Assembly: GCA_012031225.1 (NCBI GenBank)
Contig: JAAUTZ010000001.1
Coordinates: forward strand, 62,001-126,000
DNA: 64,000 nucleotides
Reading direction: 5' to 3'
Source: Chloroflexaceae bacterium
GTDB taxonomy: Bacteria; Chloroflexota; Chloroflexia; Chloroflexales; Chloroflexaceae
The notes below the pieces were generated by a model that saw only the letters and a list, made by a program, of their open reading frames with translations, did no database searches and had not been told where the DNA came from. Within the stretch, counting starts at the first letter, position 1, and each line of letters opens with the position of its first letter. Below are positions 54,231 through 61,971 of this stretch, piece after piece. The position numbers and the translations under genes are program-made.

Positions 54231-54331
54231 CCGCAGACTTCGTCGAGGTTGCGGAACAGGGCGAAAGCACCTACCGCGAGCCAGCGGCGGTCTTCCCGCT
54301 GCACCTGCCGCTGATCATGCGCGGGCGGTAG
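53123..54331 (+). CDS. Broken vWA protein, C-terminal segment (two lectin-like domains)
   Basis: In-frame meaning begins near 53,192 (SSDLELVARVTDWDPRHPYS). It completes copy 1 of a concanavalin-like domain (KAGLTIRSSTAPDAAHLSVF, WLRIVKQGNTLQGFFS, YLAGFAVSARDEG) and encodes all of copy 2. This resembles the glucanase-like domains found in secreted glycan-binding proteins. The protein ends in VFPLHLPLIMRGR, similar to the YLP motif in the other two giant proteins. Confidence 0.65.
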   Translation: MWLWSATLGHQRWLTARRPTPNPSSDLELVARVTDWDPRHPYSKAGLTIRSSTAPDAAHLSVFVTGADGVRVQRRSLNGIGSADAGQGGPDTVVLSTWLRIVKQGNTLQGFFSTAANPQTGDWQPIGNPVFIGLDSTYLAGFAVSARDEGNLASATFDNIRLGAPIAGNVDCDSPSVPGAWETFDIGTGTTGTTIDSGNSLLVCGSGARHWSTSDGLRLAVQPQTSNDLELVARVTDWDPRHPYSKAGLTIRSSTAPNAAHLSVFVTGADGVRVQRRSLNGIGSADAGQGGPDAVVLPTWLRIVKQRNTLQGFFSTAATPQASDWQPIGNPVFIGLDSTYLTGFAVSARDEGELASATFDNIALDTMLLAADFVEVAEQGESTYREPAAVFPLHLPLIMRGR

Positions 54332-54358
54332 TCACGCATAGATAACGTATCGGAACAG

Positions 54359-54384
54359 GGGGCGCGGCAGTGGTGCCGCGCCCC
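54359..54384. terminator. Strong G+C-rich terminator hairpin
   Basis: An 11-bp perfect stem, GGGGCGCGGCA/TGCCGCGCCCC, with a GTGG loop and TATGTTT after it on the plus strand. It lies 27 nt beyond the vWA stop. Confidence 0.65.
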
Positions 54385-54392
54385 TATGTTTG

Positions 54393-54417
54393 GGGACGTG
54401 CCCCCCTAGCACGTCCC
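54393..54417. terminator. Second hairpin between convergent genes
   Basis: A 9-bp perfect stem, GGGACGTGC/GCACGTCCC, with a 7-nt loop, directly after the previous hairpin and before the convergent helicase gene's end. It may terminate the minus-strand gene. Confidence 0.5.
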
Positions 54418-54464
54418 TCCGCCGGTGAGGCGTGGGGGGGGCAGTAGCGCAAATTGGGGCAGGG

Positions 54465-57032
54465 CTACTGCACACGAATGGTGTTGGGCCCTTGTAAGTT
54501 CCACTCACTCCGTTTTTGGTAAATTTGCTTGGCCAGATCACCAAGAAATGGTTGCAACCACGCTGGGTTGTTGCCATGCCGCAAGGTCACTGTCCAATTC
54601 CAGAAATAGTCGCCGCGGGTTTTGATCGTAATCTCATCTACAGCGGCACATTGATAGAACGCATTGATCAACCGCCGTAGGTAGATCTTCCACTCATCAA
54701 CGTTCCCCGGATCGGACGGCATTTTCAATGCTGGAAACGCGGTTGGCGGAGTTATAAGGCTAGTACGCTGATGGCGGAAACGCATCTCGCTAATCCCTTT
54801 GTGCGTGTTGCAAGTTTTGCACAGTGTCTGAAGATTGTCTAGATCATTCGTCCCGCCTTTGTAAACGGGAATAATGTGGTCAATCTGGAGGTTCCGCTCC
54901 GAGCCACAGCACAGGCACATATTGCCATCACGCCGCTTCACTTGGGCCTTCGTCTGTGCATCCAGCTCAGTTGGATAATAGGTCTCGCCTGCACCTGCCG
55001 CCTGTGGAGTAATGATGCTCGCAGATTGTGCGCCACGCAACAACCTATTCTTACAAGCATCGGAGTGCGCTTTGAAACTCCAGAACCCCTCATCCCCTGG
55101 ACCCGGATAGAAGACCTTCCAGTAGCAGTCAGTCCGGTCATATTCACGCTTCAGTAATTGCACCTCTCTATTACTGTCAAGACCATCATTCACAATCTGT
55201 TCAGCAAGATTATCAAGATTGTGGCGGTCTCGCGCTTCAAATGGATGGAACGTTGGCAGGTTGCCTTCATGGTGGCGGATGTGCCGGGCAAGGTGAAACA
55301 GGTTCTTCAGGCGTTGGGTGCCAATGCTCTGGATTTCTTCACCGAAGAATTGTGCTTCCATCGCTGCCAGCCAGTCGGCTTTCTCTTCCTGTGTGGTATG
55401 CTCATTCCAGTCATCCAAGTCCACACTAGCAAGATAGTTTAGGTACTCTGTGTAGCCATCCTGCTCGGTATCGTAGACCATAATCAACTCGTGAATCGGC
55501 TCCGTATTGTCAGTCCCTGCAACATTGGCTGTAAACAGAATTTTATACCAGCCAACGGGTAATAGGCTGCGATAGGGGAGCAGTTCCACATTGACACTCC
55601 CCATCATCTGTATCAACCTTTGCAAGAGTTGGATCGAGATCAGTTGCAGCGGACGCGGAACATACGCTGCGGTTGTGCTTTCAAGGGCTTGCCCATCACG
55701 CAGTTCGTAATCGGCCCAGTTAATCAGGTGTTGCCAGTTATCAATGAATGCGACAATATACGCCTCAGCCGTCCCGCCGAATTTCGGCCCCCGCAATGCC
55801 CGCCCGATCATCTGCGTCATCAGAATGGGACTGGTCGTCTGGCGTGTGAGAAAGACGCTCTGCACTTTGGGAACATCAGTTCCTTCAGTCAGCATGCGTA
55901 CATTCAGGAGCACCTCAAGATCGCCGTTGCGGAATGCTTCGAGCGTAGTGGCATTGTCGTCGCGGGTCACAGTGTTACGGATGGCTGGACCACGCTGATC
56001 GAGGTTCACACGCGAATAGATGGACCCCGCTTTGACTCCGCGCGCACGCAGAAACTCGGCAATCTGTTCACACTGATACCAGCGGTCAGCAAAGATAATC
56101 GTCTTGCCATACGTAGCACGGTTGTCTGCATACATCTGTGCAATGTAGCTATTGCGCTCACGGCTCTCGGCGAGTTGGCTGATAATTGTTTCAGGAATAT
56201 CACTGTAGCTGTGCCGCCATTTGGCGTAGTCCGTTTCACTCACAGTGGGGGTGAAGTCAGTGTGATGCGTCTCAACGATAGGCTTAGCCAGAATATTCAA
56301 GCTCATCAGCTCGCTAGCGGTCACCTGAGAGATGATGCCCTGCGGGAACAGTTTTGTTAGCCAGCCCTGCTTGGTCTGATCGGTATAGGTGGGAGTCGCT
56401 GTTAGTCCGAGGAGCAAGGTCTGCGGGTATTTGTCTTGGATCGCGTTGAGCAGCTTGCGGTAGCTCGGGGCGGGGGCGTGGTGGGCTTCATCAAAGACAA
56501 TCACTAGCTTGTGTCCTGACTCGGCGAGCCACGCGGTAAACTGAGGTTGCTCATTCCAGTAGGCGCGGGTGATGGTTTGGATGGTGCCAATGATAATATC
56601 GTCGTTGGTGCTGATGTGGGTGACGGGGAAGTGTCCCTCTGTCCCAGAAACTACCCGCACCTGTAGCTCGCTGCGAGAAGCGCGGATATGTCCGGTTTCG
56701 TGCCCATGCTTCGCTGCGGCATCGCGTTCGGGGTCGCCGAAGCTGTCAAGGGCCTGTTCGAGCAGGTGGTGGGTATGGGCTAGCCAGAGCACGCGATAGC
56801 CCTCGCTGAGCGGCCCTTCGCACAGGAAGCGCACGGCGGTGAATGTTTTCCCGCCGCCCGTCGGCAACACAAGGATGCCACCTGCCCGCGGCGTAGGACG
56901 TGGGGTATACCACTGCTTGAGTTTATTTAAGGCATTGCGCTGATGAACTTCAGGGACGCGCTGCGATGGACGCTTGCGGGTTTGCTCGAGAATATAGCGG
57001 CGAAACATCTGGGGTTGTGGTTGTTCAGACAT
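54465..57032 (-). CDS. SF2 DEAH helicase fused to an HNH endonuclease (defence candidate)
   Basis: An 855-residue protein. Residues about 30-240 form helicase domain 1 with LPTGGGKTFTAVRF (Walker A), VIVFDEAHHA (DEAH) and LLGLTATPTYTD (motif III). Residues about 270-440 form domain 2 with VLLNVRMLTEGTDVPKV and QMIGRALRGPKFGG (motif VI), the layout of restriction-type ResIII helicases. A middle region (about 440-685) is unrecognised. The HNH domain (about 690-745) has CLCC, LQIDHIIPVYKGG, NLQTLCKTCN and thus a complete zinc-binding ββα-metal motif. A tail of about 110 residues follows. It stands alone in an accessory block with its own promoter. It should translocate on and cut DNA; a role against phage is inference. 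Confidence 0.8.
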   Translation of the reverse strand: MSEQPQPQMFRRYILEQTRKRPSQRVPEVHQRNALNKLKQWYTPRPTPRAGGILVLPTGGGKTFTAVRFLCEGPLSEGYRVLWLAHTHHLLEQALDSFGDPERDAAAKHGHETGHIRASRSELQVRVVSGTEGHFPVTHISTNDDIIIGTIQTITRAYWNEQPQFTAWLAESGHKLVIVFDEAHHAPAPSYRKLLNAIQDKYPQTLLLGLTATPTYTDQTKQGWLTKLFPQGIISQVTASELMSLNILAKPIVETHHTDFTPTVSETDYAKWRHSYSDIPETIISQLAESRERNSYIAQMYADNRATYGKTIIFADRWYQCEQIAEFLRARGVKAGSIYSRVNLDQRGPAIRNTVTRDDNATTLEAFRNGDLEVLLNVRMLTEGTDVPKVQSVFLTRQTTSPILMTQMIGRALRGPKFGGTAEAYIVAFIDNWQHLINWADYELRDGQALESTTAAYVPRPLQLISIQLLQRLIQMMGSVNVELLPYRSLLPVGWYKILFTANVAGTDNTEPIHELIMVYDTEQDGYTEYLNYLASVDLDDWNEHTTQEEKADWLAAMEAQFFGEEIQSIGTQRLKNLFHLARHIRHHEGNLPTFHPFEARDRHNLDNLAEQIVNDGLDSNREVQLLKREYDRTDCYWKVFYPGPGDEGFWSFKAHSDACKNRLLRGAQSASIITPQAAGAGETYYPTELDAQTKAQVKRRDGNMCLCCGSERNLQIDHIIPVYKGGTNDLDNLQTLCKTCNTHKGISEMRFRHQRTSLITPPTAFPALKMPSDPGNVDEWKIYLRRLINAFYQCAAVDEITIKTRGDYFWNWTVTLRHGNNPAWLQPFLGDLAKQIYQKRSEWNLQGPNTIRVQ

Positions 57033-57069
57033 ATACCTTACCTTCCTAAATGAACGAGAACGCGCCTAT

Positions 57070-57096
57070 ATTATACAGACAATCAAGTGATGTCAA
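57070..57096 (-). promoter_or_regulatory. Promoter of the helicase-HNH gene (TTGACA-15-TATAAT)
   Basis: Both hexamers match consensus perfectly on the minus strand, but the spacer is 15 nt rather than 17, which usually weakens a promoter. It lies 38 nt upstream of the gene, which also has an AGGAAGG ribosome-binding site. Confidence 0.6.
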
Positions 57097-57372
57097 GTTA
57101 GCCGATACACTGCGGCAAACCCACAGATGCAGTGTACTTATTTGCGGTTTTCAAATAACATCTTTGGGGCGCGCCTGCCCCGCTCGCTCCATGGAGGGTT
57201 GCACACACCGCTCGCTAGGACAAAAGGCGGGTGCAAATTGTCACAAACTATGCTACTATGAAAGTAAATTGAATGCTGTGTTACTCAGATGTAACTCAAC
57301 TCGGCTGTGACGAGGCAGAAATAGGACAGTAGTGCGAAATCTAATGTTTAGAATAAGAACTATAGGAACCAT
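57097..57372. other. Intergenic region between helicase-HNH and Nudix-GNAT genes
   Basis: AT-rich sequence separating divergent promoters. Apart from the two promoter elements no gene, RNA or repeat was recognised. It is the right edge of the accessory block. Confidence 0.5.
57251..57259 (+). promoter_or_regulatory. Extended -10 promoter (TGCTACTAT) of the Nudix-GNAT gene
   Basis: TG-C-TACTAT on the plus strand, about 115 nt upstream of the start, with no other gene between. Confidence 0.45.
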
Positions 57373-58368
57373 ATGCAAAAACATACCTTCTGTCCACGCT
57401 GTGGCACACAAATGCAGACACGTCTCCTTGAAGGCCGTGCCCGCGATGTTTGTACCGCCTGTGACTATATCTTCTACCGCAACCCCGTGCCCGCTGTCGG
57501 GGTCGTCGTAGAACACCAGAACGGCATTGTCCTCGTCAAGCGCAAGTATGAGCCGCGTGCCAACTTCTGGAGCCTGCCCGCCGGCTATCTGGAATTAGAC
57601 GAATCAACCGAGGCCGCTGCCGTGCGCGAGTGCCGCGAGGAGACCTCGCTGGATGTACGCATCAATGCCCTGCTAGGGGTCTACTCCTTCGGCGCAGGAG
57701 CCTACAGTGGTTTGGTCATCATCTACGCCGCCAGTGTTGTCGGTGGAGGGTTGCAGGCGGCCGATGATGCCGCCGATGCGCAGGTCTTTGACCCCGATCA
57801 GTTGCCTAGCCCGCTCGCCTTCTCCACCCACGTCCAAGCCATTGAAGATTGGCGGCAGTATCGGCGGCGGCAGCTTCGGCCCATCTTGCCGCCCACCCTG
57901 CCGCGCTCATCTGAATTGCACGTCCGTCCGGCACGAGTCGAAGATGCACCGCAAATCTTCGCATTGTTACGGCTCGTGTTGCAGCACCAACTGCACGAAA
58001 ACGATCAAGCGGTGATGACAGTTGCGCTCTTACGCCGGCGCGTGAATGATCCCGACCACCCCATTCTCGTCGCCGAGCGCGATGGGCGCGTGGTCGGCTT
58101 TGTTGCCCTCACCTTCCGGCGCACCCTGACGGGCTGGCGGGCCGCAATTGAAGACCTCGTAGTCGCGCCCGATTATCGGCGGCGCAGGGTGGGGCAGACC
58201 CTCGTGCGGGCGGCGGTGTCGCTCGCCCGCTCACGCAACTGCATGGTCATGCATCTTGATGCGCCCTACGCCAGCCCCGATGTGCTGCAAGCGTTTGCAC
58301 GGGCCTGTGGCTTTGCGGGCGGCACGGTTGGCTCATTGCTGATTGGCAGCTACCAAGGCAGTGTCTAG
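57373..58368 (+). CDS. Zinc-ribbon / Nudix hydrolase / GNAT acetyltransferase fusion
   Basis: A 331-residue three-part protein. The N-terminus has a zinc ribbon with two CxxC pairs (FCPRCG, VCTACDY). The Nudix domain (about 38-150) has a complete Nudix box: G, five residues, E, seven residues, then RECREETSL. The C-terminal half (about 178-325) is a GNAT N-acetyltransferase (LHVRPARVEDAPQIFALLRL, LVVAPDYRRRRVGQTLVRAA, FARACGFAGG). The zinc ribbon/Nudix pairing is like NADH pyrophosphatase-type enzymes; the acetyl acceptor is unknown. The fusion implies the two activities act on related substrates. AGGAA precedes the ATG. Confidence 0.88.
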   Translation: MQKHTFCPRCGTQMQTRLLEGRARDVCTACDYIFYRNPVPAVGVVVEHQNGIVLVKRKYEPRANFWSLPAGYLELDESTEAAAVRECREETSLDVRINALLGVYSFGAGAYSGLVIIYAASVVGGGLQAADDAADAQVFDPDQLPSPLAFSTHVQAIEDWRQYRRRQLRPILPPTLPRSSELHVRPARVEDAPQIFALLRLVLQHQLHENDQAVMTVALLRRRVNDPDHPILVAERDGRVVGFVALTFRRTLTGWRAAIEDLVVAPDYRRRRVGQTLVRAAVSLARSRNCMVMHLDAPYASPDVLQAFARACGFAGGTVGSLLIGSYQGSV

Positions 58369-58984
58369 CCCACCCTCACTGCCTACGCCGATAGTCCTGC
58401 TGACCGGCTTTGAGCCGTTTGGCAGGCTATCGGCAAACCCAACCCAGACGTTGATGCAAGCCATCGCGGACGCTGCACCGTCCGGCGTGCGCCTGCATAC
58501 TGCCGTTTTACCTGTCACCTATGCAGAGGCGTGGACGCACCTGCACCATCTCCTTAGGCAACACCAGCCGCAGATCGTGGTGTGTACCGGCTTGGCAGTG
58601 CAGGCGGAAACATTGCGCCTTGAACGGTATGCCCACAATCGGGTGAGCACCAGTGTTGCCGATAATGTCGGCAACGTTCCCTCTAGCGCAGTGATTGTTC
58701 CTAATGCACCGGACACCTACCCAACCACGCTGCCCGTCGCGCAGATCCTAGTGACGTTGCCCGCCGCAGGCATCGCCATCGCGCCCTCCGATGATGCGGG
58801 CGATTATGTGTGCAACTATGTATACTTCCACGCGCTGCACCACCTTGCCCACCACGCCCCCCACGTAGCGTGTGGATTTGTGCATGTGCCACCCCATGCC
58901 ACCCTACCTGCACCGTTGCTGCTCGAAGCCATGCGCCTGTTGGTGCAGGTGCTAGGGCAGGCGGGGTGCGGGGCGTTGCCCTAG
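58361..58984 (+). CDS. pcp: Pyroglutamyl-peptidase I
   Basis: A cysteine peptidase that removes N-terminal pyroglutamate from peptides. The 207-residue protein has the family start VLLTGFEPFG, the catalytic Glu in LRLERYAHN, the catalytic Cys in DAGDYVCNYVYF and the catalytic His in CGFVHVP, so the triad is complete. The GTG chosen overlaps the preceding stop by 8 nt; a TTG 18 nt upstream is also possible. It is probably co-translated with the Nudix-GNAT gene. Confidence 0.9.
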   Translation: MSSPPSLPTPIVLLTGFEPFGRLSANPTQTLMQAIADAAPSGVRLHTAVLPVTYAEAWTHLHHLLRQHQPQIVVCTGLAVQAETLRLERYAHNRVSTSVADNVGNVPSSAVIVPNAPDTYPTTLPVAQILVTLPAAGIAIAPSDDAGDYVCNYVYFHALHHLAHHAPHVACGFVHVPPHATLPAPLLLEAMRLLVQVLGQAGCGALP

Positions 58985-59024
58985 CCGAACGGAGCGCGTG
59001 CCCCAATAACTATAGGGCCCGCCA

Positions 59025-60086
59025 CTACACGCCCATCAGGAACGGCCCAAACACGGACTGAAAGCCCGCCGGATCATCCAGATAGGGCGTGTGCCCAACG
59101 TGGGCGAGTAGCTCCTCGCGGTAGCTACCGCCGCGTCCGGCGTACTGCTCCAGCACCGTGCGGATCTGCGTATTCATTGGTTGCGGGGGGTAGGCTTCTG
59201 CCCCCGGATAGTTGGGGATGATTCCGGCTGCACCGAGATTGGCTGGATCGGCGGGCACGCTATCGGATACAACCAGATCGCGCCCACCGCGCACCCACAA
59301 GATCGGCGGCTGCGGCTGGATGTGGGCCAGCGCACTCAGGTTACAGTATTTCGGGCTAAGGGCATTGTTCACGCCGCGTAGGCCCGGCCCAAAGTGGGGC
59401 CAGTGCGGTGAGAGCGTCAGGTCCCGCGAGTAGTTGTCCTCACTCGTTTTGGTCTGCAACATCGCCGCCACCAGCATATCCTCGCGCTGGGGCGTTTGCG
59501 CGGTCATCACAATTCCGTGCCGCAGCACCATACGCGGCGAGAAGGGCGACTCATCGCTGGCATCGCCAGCCGCGAGACGGCGCAGGAATTCAGGGTTGAT
59601 CAGCCCCCCGCCCGATCCGGCATAGTCCGGCGTGCAAGGCGTGCCGTGTGCGTCGCGGCTGCCGCCGTAGCCATAGGGCGAGCCAGTCGCCACGAGCGTG
59701 AGGCTGCGGACTCGCTGCGGGTGGTCTATCGTAAACTGCATGGCAATGCAGCCACCGAGCGAATGCCCGACAACGTGCAGCCGCTCTAGCCCTAGCACGC
59801 CCGTCAAGGTGTGCAGGTCGTCACTGAAATCACGCAGGCCGCGGGTCGCATCTACCGGCAGCGGCTCCGACTGCCCGTAGCCGCGCAGGTCTGGTGCAAA
59901 GGCGGCAAAACCCGTCGGCAGAGCCAGCATAGTCTCTTCCCAAAAGGTGGATGAGGAGAGGTTGCCGTGAATGAACAGCACCGGAATGTCCGCCGGATCG
60001 CCTGCTTCGAGCAGGTGAAACTGCCCGCGGGGCGTGCCGACCAGCCGGCTGCGAATACCTACAAGATGGGTGAGCGAGAGGGTCAT
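59025..60086 (-). CDS. Alpha/beta hydrolase with extended cap
   Basis: A 353-residue alpha/beta hydrolase: oxyanion motif LFIHGNLSSSTFW, DLRGYGQSEPL, nucleophile elbow GHSLGG (Ser about 124), Asp in WVRGGRDLVVSD and a final His in LAHVGHTPYLDDP. It has an unusually long cap between elbow and Asp (about 150-255, with GSPYGYGG and GGGLINPEFLRRL). The start has GAGGAG upstream. It lies 64 nt downstream of the 3-hydroxybutyrate dehydrogenase gene on the same strand, suggesting a substrate that releases hydroxybutyrate, which is inference only. Confidence 0.85.
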   Translation of the reverse strand: MTLSLTHLVGIRSRLVGTPRGQFHLLEAGDPADIPVLFIHGNLSSSTFWEETMLALPTGFAAFAPDLRGYGQSEPLPVDATRGLRDFSDDLHTLTGVLGLERLHVVGHSLGGCIAMQFTIDHPQRVRSLTLVATGSPYGYGGSRDAHGTPCTPDYAGSGGGLINPEFLRRLAAGDASDESPFSPRMVLRHGIVMTAQTPQREDMLVAAMLQTKTSEDNYSRDLTLSPHWPHFGPGLRGVNNALSPKYCNLSALAHIQPQPPILWVRGGRDLVVSDSVPADPANLGAAGIIPNYPGAEAYPPQPMNTQIRTVLEQYAGRGGSYREELLAHVGHTPYLDDPAGFQSVFGPFLMGV

Positions 60087-60150
60087 AGGGATATTGCTCC
60101 TCGTATGGGTCATTGTGTCGTCATGATTGATGCCTCGTGATGCCTCGTGA

Positions 60151-60906
60151 TTAGCCCGCCGTCCAACCGAGATCAAGCACCCACTCCGCGCCAGTGGCAA
60201 CACCCGCCGCATCGGAGATCAGGTATAGCACTAGCTCGGCAACTTCACTCGGCTCAATCAGCCGCTTGACCGCCGCCGGAGCCAGCATCACCTGCTCCAC
60301 GACAGCATCTTCAGGGATCCCGCGCGTGCGGGCCTGATCTGCGATCTGGGCCTCTACCAACGGCGTGCGAACATACGCCGGGCAGATCAGGTTGACGGTA
60401 ATCCCATGCTCGCCACCTTCGCGGGCAGCAGTGCGGGTCAAGCCGAGCAAGCCGTGTTTGGCTGAGACGTAGCCAATCTTAAACGGCGAAGCCCGCATAC
60501 TATGCACCGAGCCGATGTTGATGATCCGCCCCCACTTGCGCTCTTGCATGCCAGCCCACGCATATTTGGTCAGCAGGAACGGCGCAGTCAGCATCAGCGC
60601 GATCATCGTGTCCCACATATCCTCAGCGAAGGTTTCAATCGGATTGATGTGCTGGAAGCCAGCATTATTAACGAGAATATCGAGCCGCCCAAACTGGGCC
60701 AGCGTCGCATCTACAGCGCGGCGGCACTCCTCGCGGCGGGTCAAGTCGGCGCGAACAAAGGCTCCGCCGAGCTGCTCAGCAAGTGCCCGTCCGTTGTCAT
60801 TCACATCACAGATCATCACCTGATGTCCAGCATTGGCAAGCGCAGTAGCAATTGCCAAGCCAATCCCACTTGCACCCCCTGTCACAAGGGCTACCCGCTG
60901 GGTCAT
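60151..60906 (-). CDS. bdhA: 3-Hydroxybutyrate dehydrogenase (SDR family)
   Basis: NAD-dependent oxidation of (R)-3-hydroxybutyrate to acetoacetate, in polyhydroxybutyrate and ketone-body metabolism. The 251-residue short-chain dehydrogenase has the TGGASGIG cofactor motif, ILVNNAG, the catalytic Ser-Tyr-Lys ([18 protein letters not shown]) and stretches typical of this enzyme rather than other SDRs: [32 protein letters not shown] and a C-terminal LDLGWTAG. It sits between two alpha/beta hydrolase genes in one minus-strand unit. Confidence 0.92.
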   Translation of the reverse strand: MTQRVALVTGGASGIGLAIATALANAGHQVMICDVNDNGRALAEQLGGAFVRADLTRREECRRAVDATLAQFGRLDILVNNAGFQHINPIETFAEDMWDTMIALMLTAPFLLTKYAWAGMQERKWGRIINIGSVHSMRASPFKIGYVSAKHGLLGLTRTAAREGGEHGITVNLICPAYVRTPLVEAQIADQARTRGIPEDAVVEQVMLAPAAVKRLIEPSEVAELVLYLISDAAGVATGAEWVLDLGWTAG

Positions 60907-60975
60907 ATGTGGCTCCTTTCGTCATCGTCGGCACCCTCGTTGCGGCAAGCGTGCGCGTTGGTATGGCTCACCGTC

Positions 60976-61767
60976 TTAGGCAGGCAAGAGAAAATCAAGC
61001 AGCATCGTATTGATCACGTCGGGGCACTCAAGCGTGGGCACATGCCCTGCACCGGCAATGCGCTGCAACTGGGCGTGCGGAATGCTGGCGGCAATCTGCT
61101 CGGAATACCAGACTGGGGTCAGGAGATCTTCTTCGCCCGCAATGACTAAGGTTGGGGCTTGGATCTGTTCGAGCTTGCCATCGAGCGAATAGTCGAGCGT
61201 CCCTTCGATCATCGTTCGCACCGCTAAAGGATCGCGCTGGATCGCTTTCTCACGCCCTTGCGCGATCACGTCGGGATTATCGCGGATGAAGCGGTTGCCG
61301 TACACCCACGGCAGGGCTACATCGTAGCGGGCTGCTGTGCCACCGAGCGCAAGGGCCCGCAGCCATGATTCGAGCTTGACGCGCATCACGGCATCCACGA
61401 CGGGAAAGGTATCAATCAGGACGAGGCGAGCGACCCGTTCGGGGTGGTGGGCCGCAAGCCACATGGCAATCGTGCCACCATTCGATAGCCCGACAATATG
61501 CAGCCGCTCAATCCCAAGCACATTGAGTAGCCCAAGCAGATCAGCCACATGCAACGCCTGCGAATACGGCCCCGGCGGAATATCCGACAGCCCTTGACTG
61601 CGGCAGTCGTAGGTAAGAACGTGGAAATGTTCTTGCAACGCGGGCACTTGCAAAGCCCAACTTGTGGTATCCGACAGCAACCCATTGATGCACACCAGAG
61701 GAAACGCTTCATCGCGTCCGTGTCGTTCGTAATAGATCTGAACATCATTCACACGCTGATAGGGCAT
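60976..61767 (-). CDS. Alpha/beta hydrolase (enol-lactonase-like)
   Basis: A 263-residue alpha/beta hydrolase similar in layout to 3-oxoadipate enol-lactonase: LVCINGLLSDTTSWALQVP, YDCRSQGLSD, nucleophile elbow VGLSNGG (Ser about 97), Asp in VIAGEEDLLTP and His in IAGAGHVPTLECPD. No other beta-ketoadipate genes are nearby, so the name is only structural. It is the first gene of the unit with bdhA and has a good promoter. Confidence 0.85.
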   Translation of the reverse strand: MPYQRVNDVQIYYERHGRDEAFPLVCINGLLSDTTSWALQVPALQEHFHVLTYDCRSQGLSDIPPGPYSQALHVADLLGLLNVLGIERLHIVGLSNGGTIAMWLAAHHPERVARLVLIDTFPVVDAVMRVKLESWLRALALGGTAARYDVALPWVYGNRFIRDNPDVIAQGREKAIQRDPLAVRTMIEGTLDYSLDGKLEQIQAPTLVIAGEEDLLTPVWYSEQIAASIPHAQLQRIAGAGHVPTLECPDVINTMLLDFLLPA

Positions 61768-61883
61768 CGTAGCACCTCTCCTATCCTCTCTACAGCTTCT
61801 CCCAATCCACCCGATACATCCAAGACACTGTGCAGTGTGCTAGCGAGCGCGGCTTGTGGTATGGTTATACCAATTATACCGAT

Positions 61884-61912
61884 AGTGTAAAATCCTGTGC
61901 GTTAATCGTCAA
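61884..61912 (-). promoter_or_regulatory. Promoter of the hydrolase-bdhA-hydrolase unit (TTGACG-17-TACACT)
   Basis: Near-consensus hexamers with the ideal 17-nt spacer on the minus strand, 117 nt upstream of the first hydrolase start and divergent from the tsaC promoter. Confidence 0.7.
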
Positions 61913-61951
61913 GCGCATAACGCTTCAAGAATACCGTGATGATTATGCTGA

Positions 61952-61960
61952 TGCTATGAT
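61952..61960 (+). promoter_or_regulatory. Extended -10 (TGCTATGAT) directly before tsaC
   Basis: The element ends only 11 nt before the tsaC ATG, so transcription would begin about 5 nt upstream of the start codon or at it. No ribosome-binding site lies in between. Confidence 0.5.
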
Positions 61961-61971
61961 ACTACATTACT

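Larger units (their letters stand above)
50016..54331 (+). pseudogene. Broken vWA / lectin-like secreted protein gene (three frameshifts)
   Basis: Four overlapping frames read as one protein of about 1,437 residues. In order: signal peptide, beta region, Pro/Thr linker, vWA domain, a DIWIKDTPEDNSTEPS module with Ig-like beta strands, a fibronectin-III-like segment (RLSWEHEFQNVSYEVWRG), a carboxypeptidase-regulatory-like beta domain, two copies of a 202-residue concanavalin-like domain and a C-terminal LHLPLIMRGR. Frameshift 1 is near 51,350 (one base lost). Frameshift 2 is at a run of seven G (52,313-52,319; one base gained). Frameshift 3 is near 53,190, where CA is inserted relative to the second domain copy. 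Sequencing error cannot be excluded for the homopolymer. Confidence 0.75.

Noticed and set aside
60976-61767. Calling this hydrolase PcaD (3-oxoadipate enol-lactonase)
   Set aside because: Only the general fold and triad match, and no other beta-ketoadipate pathway genes are in the window.
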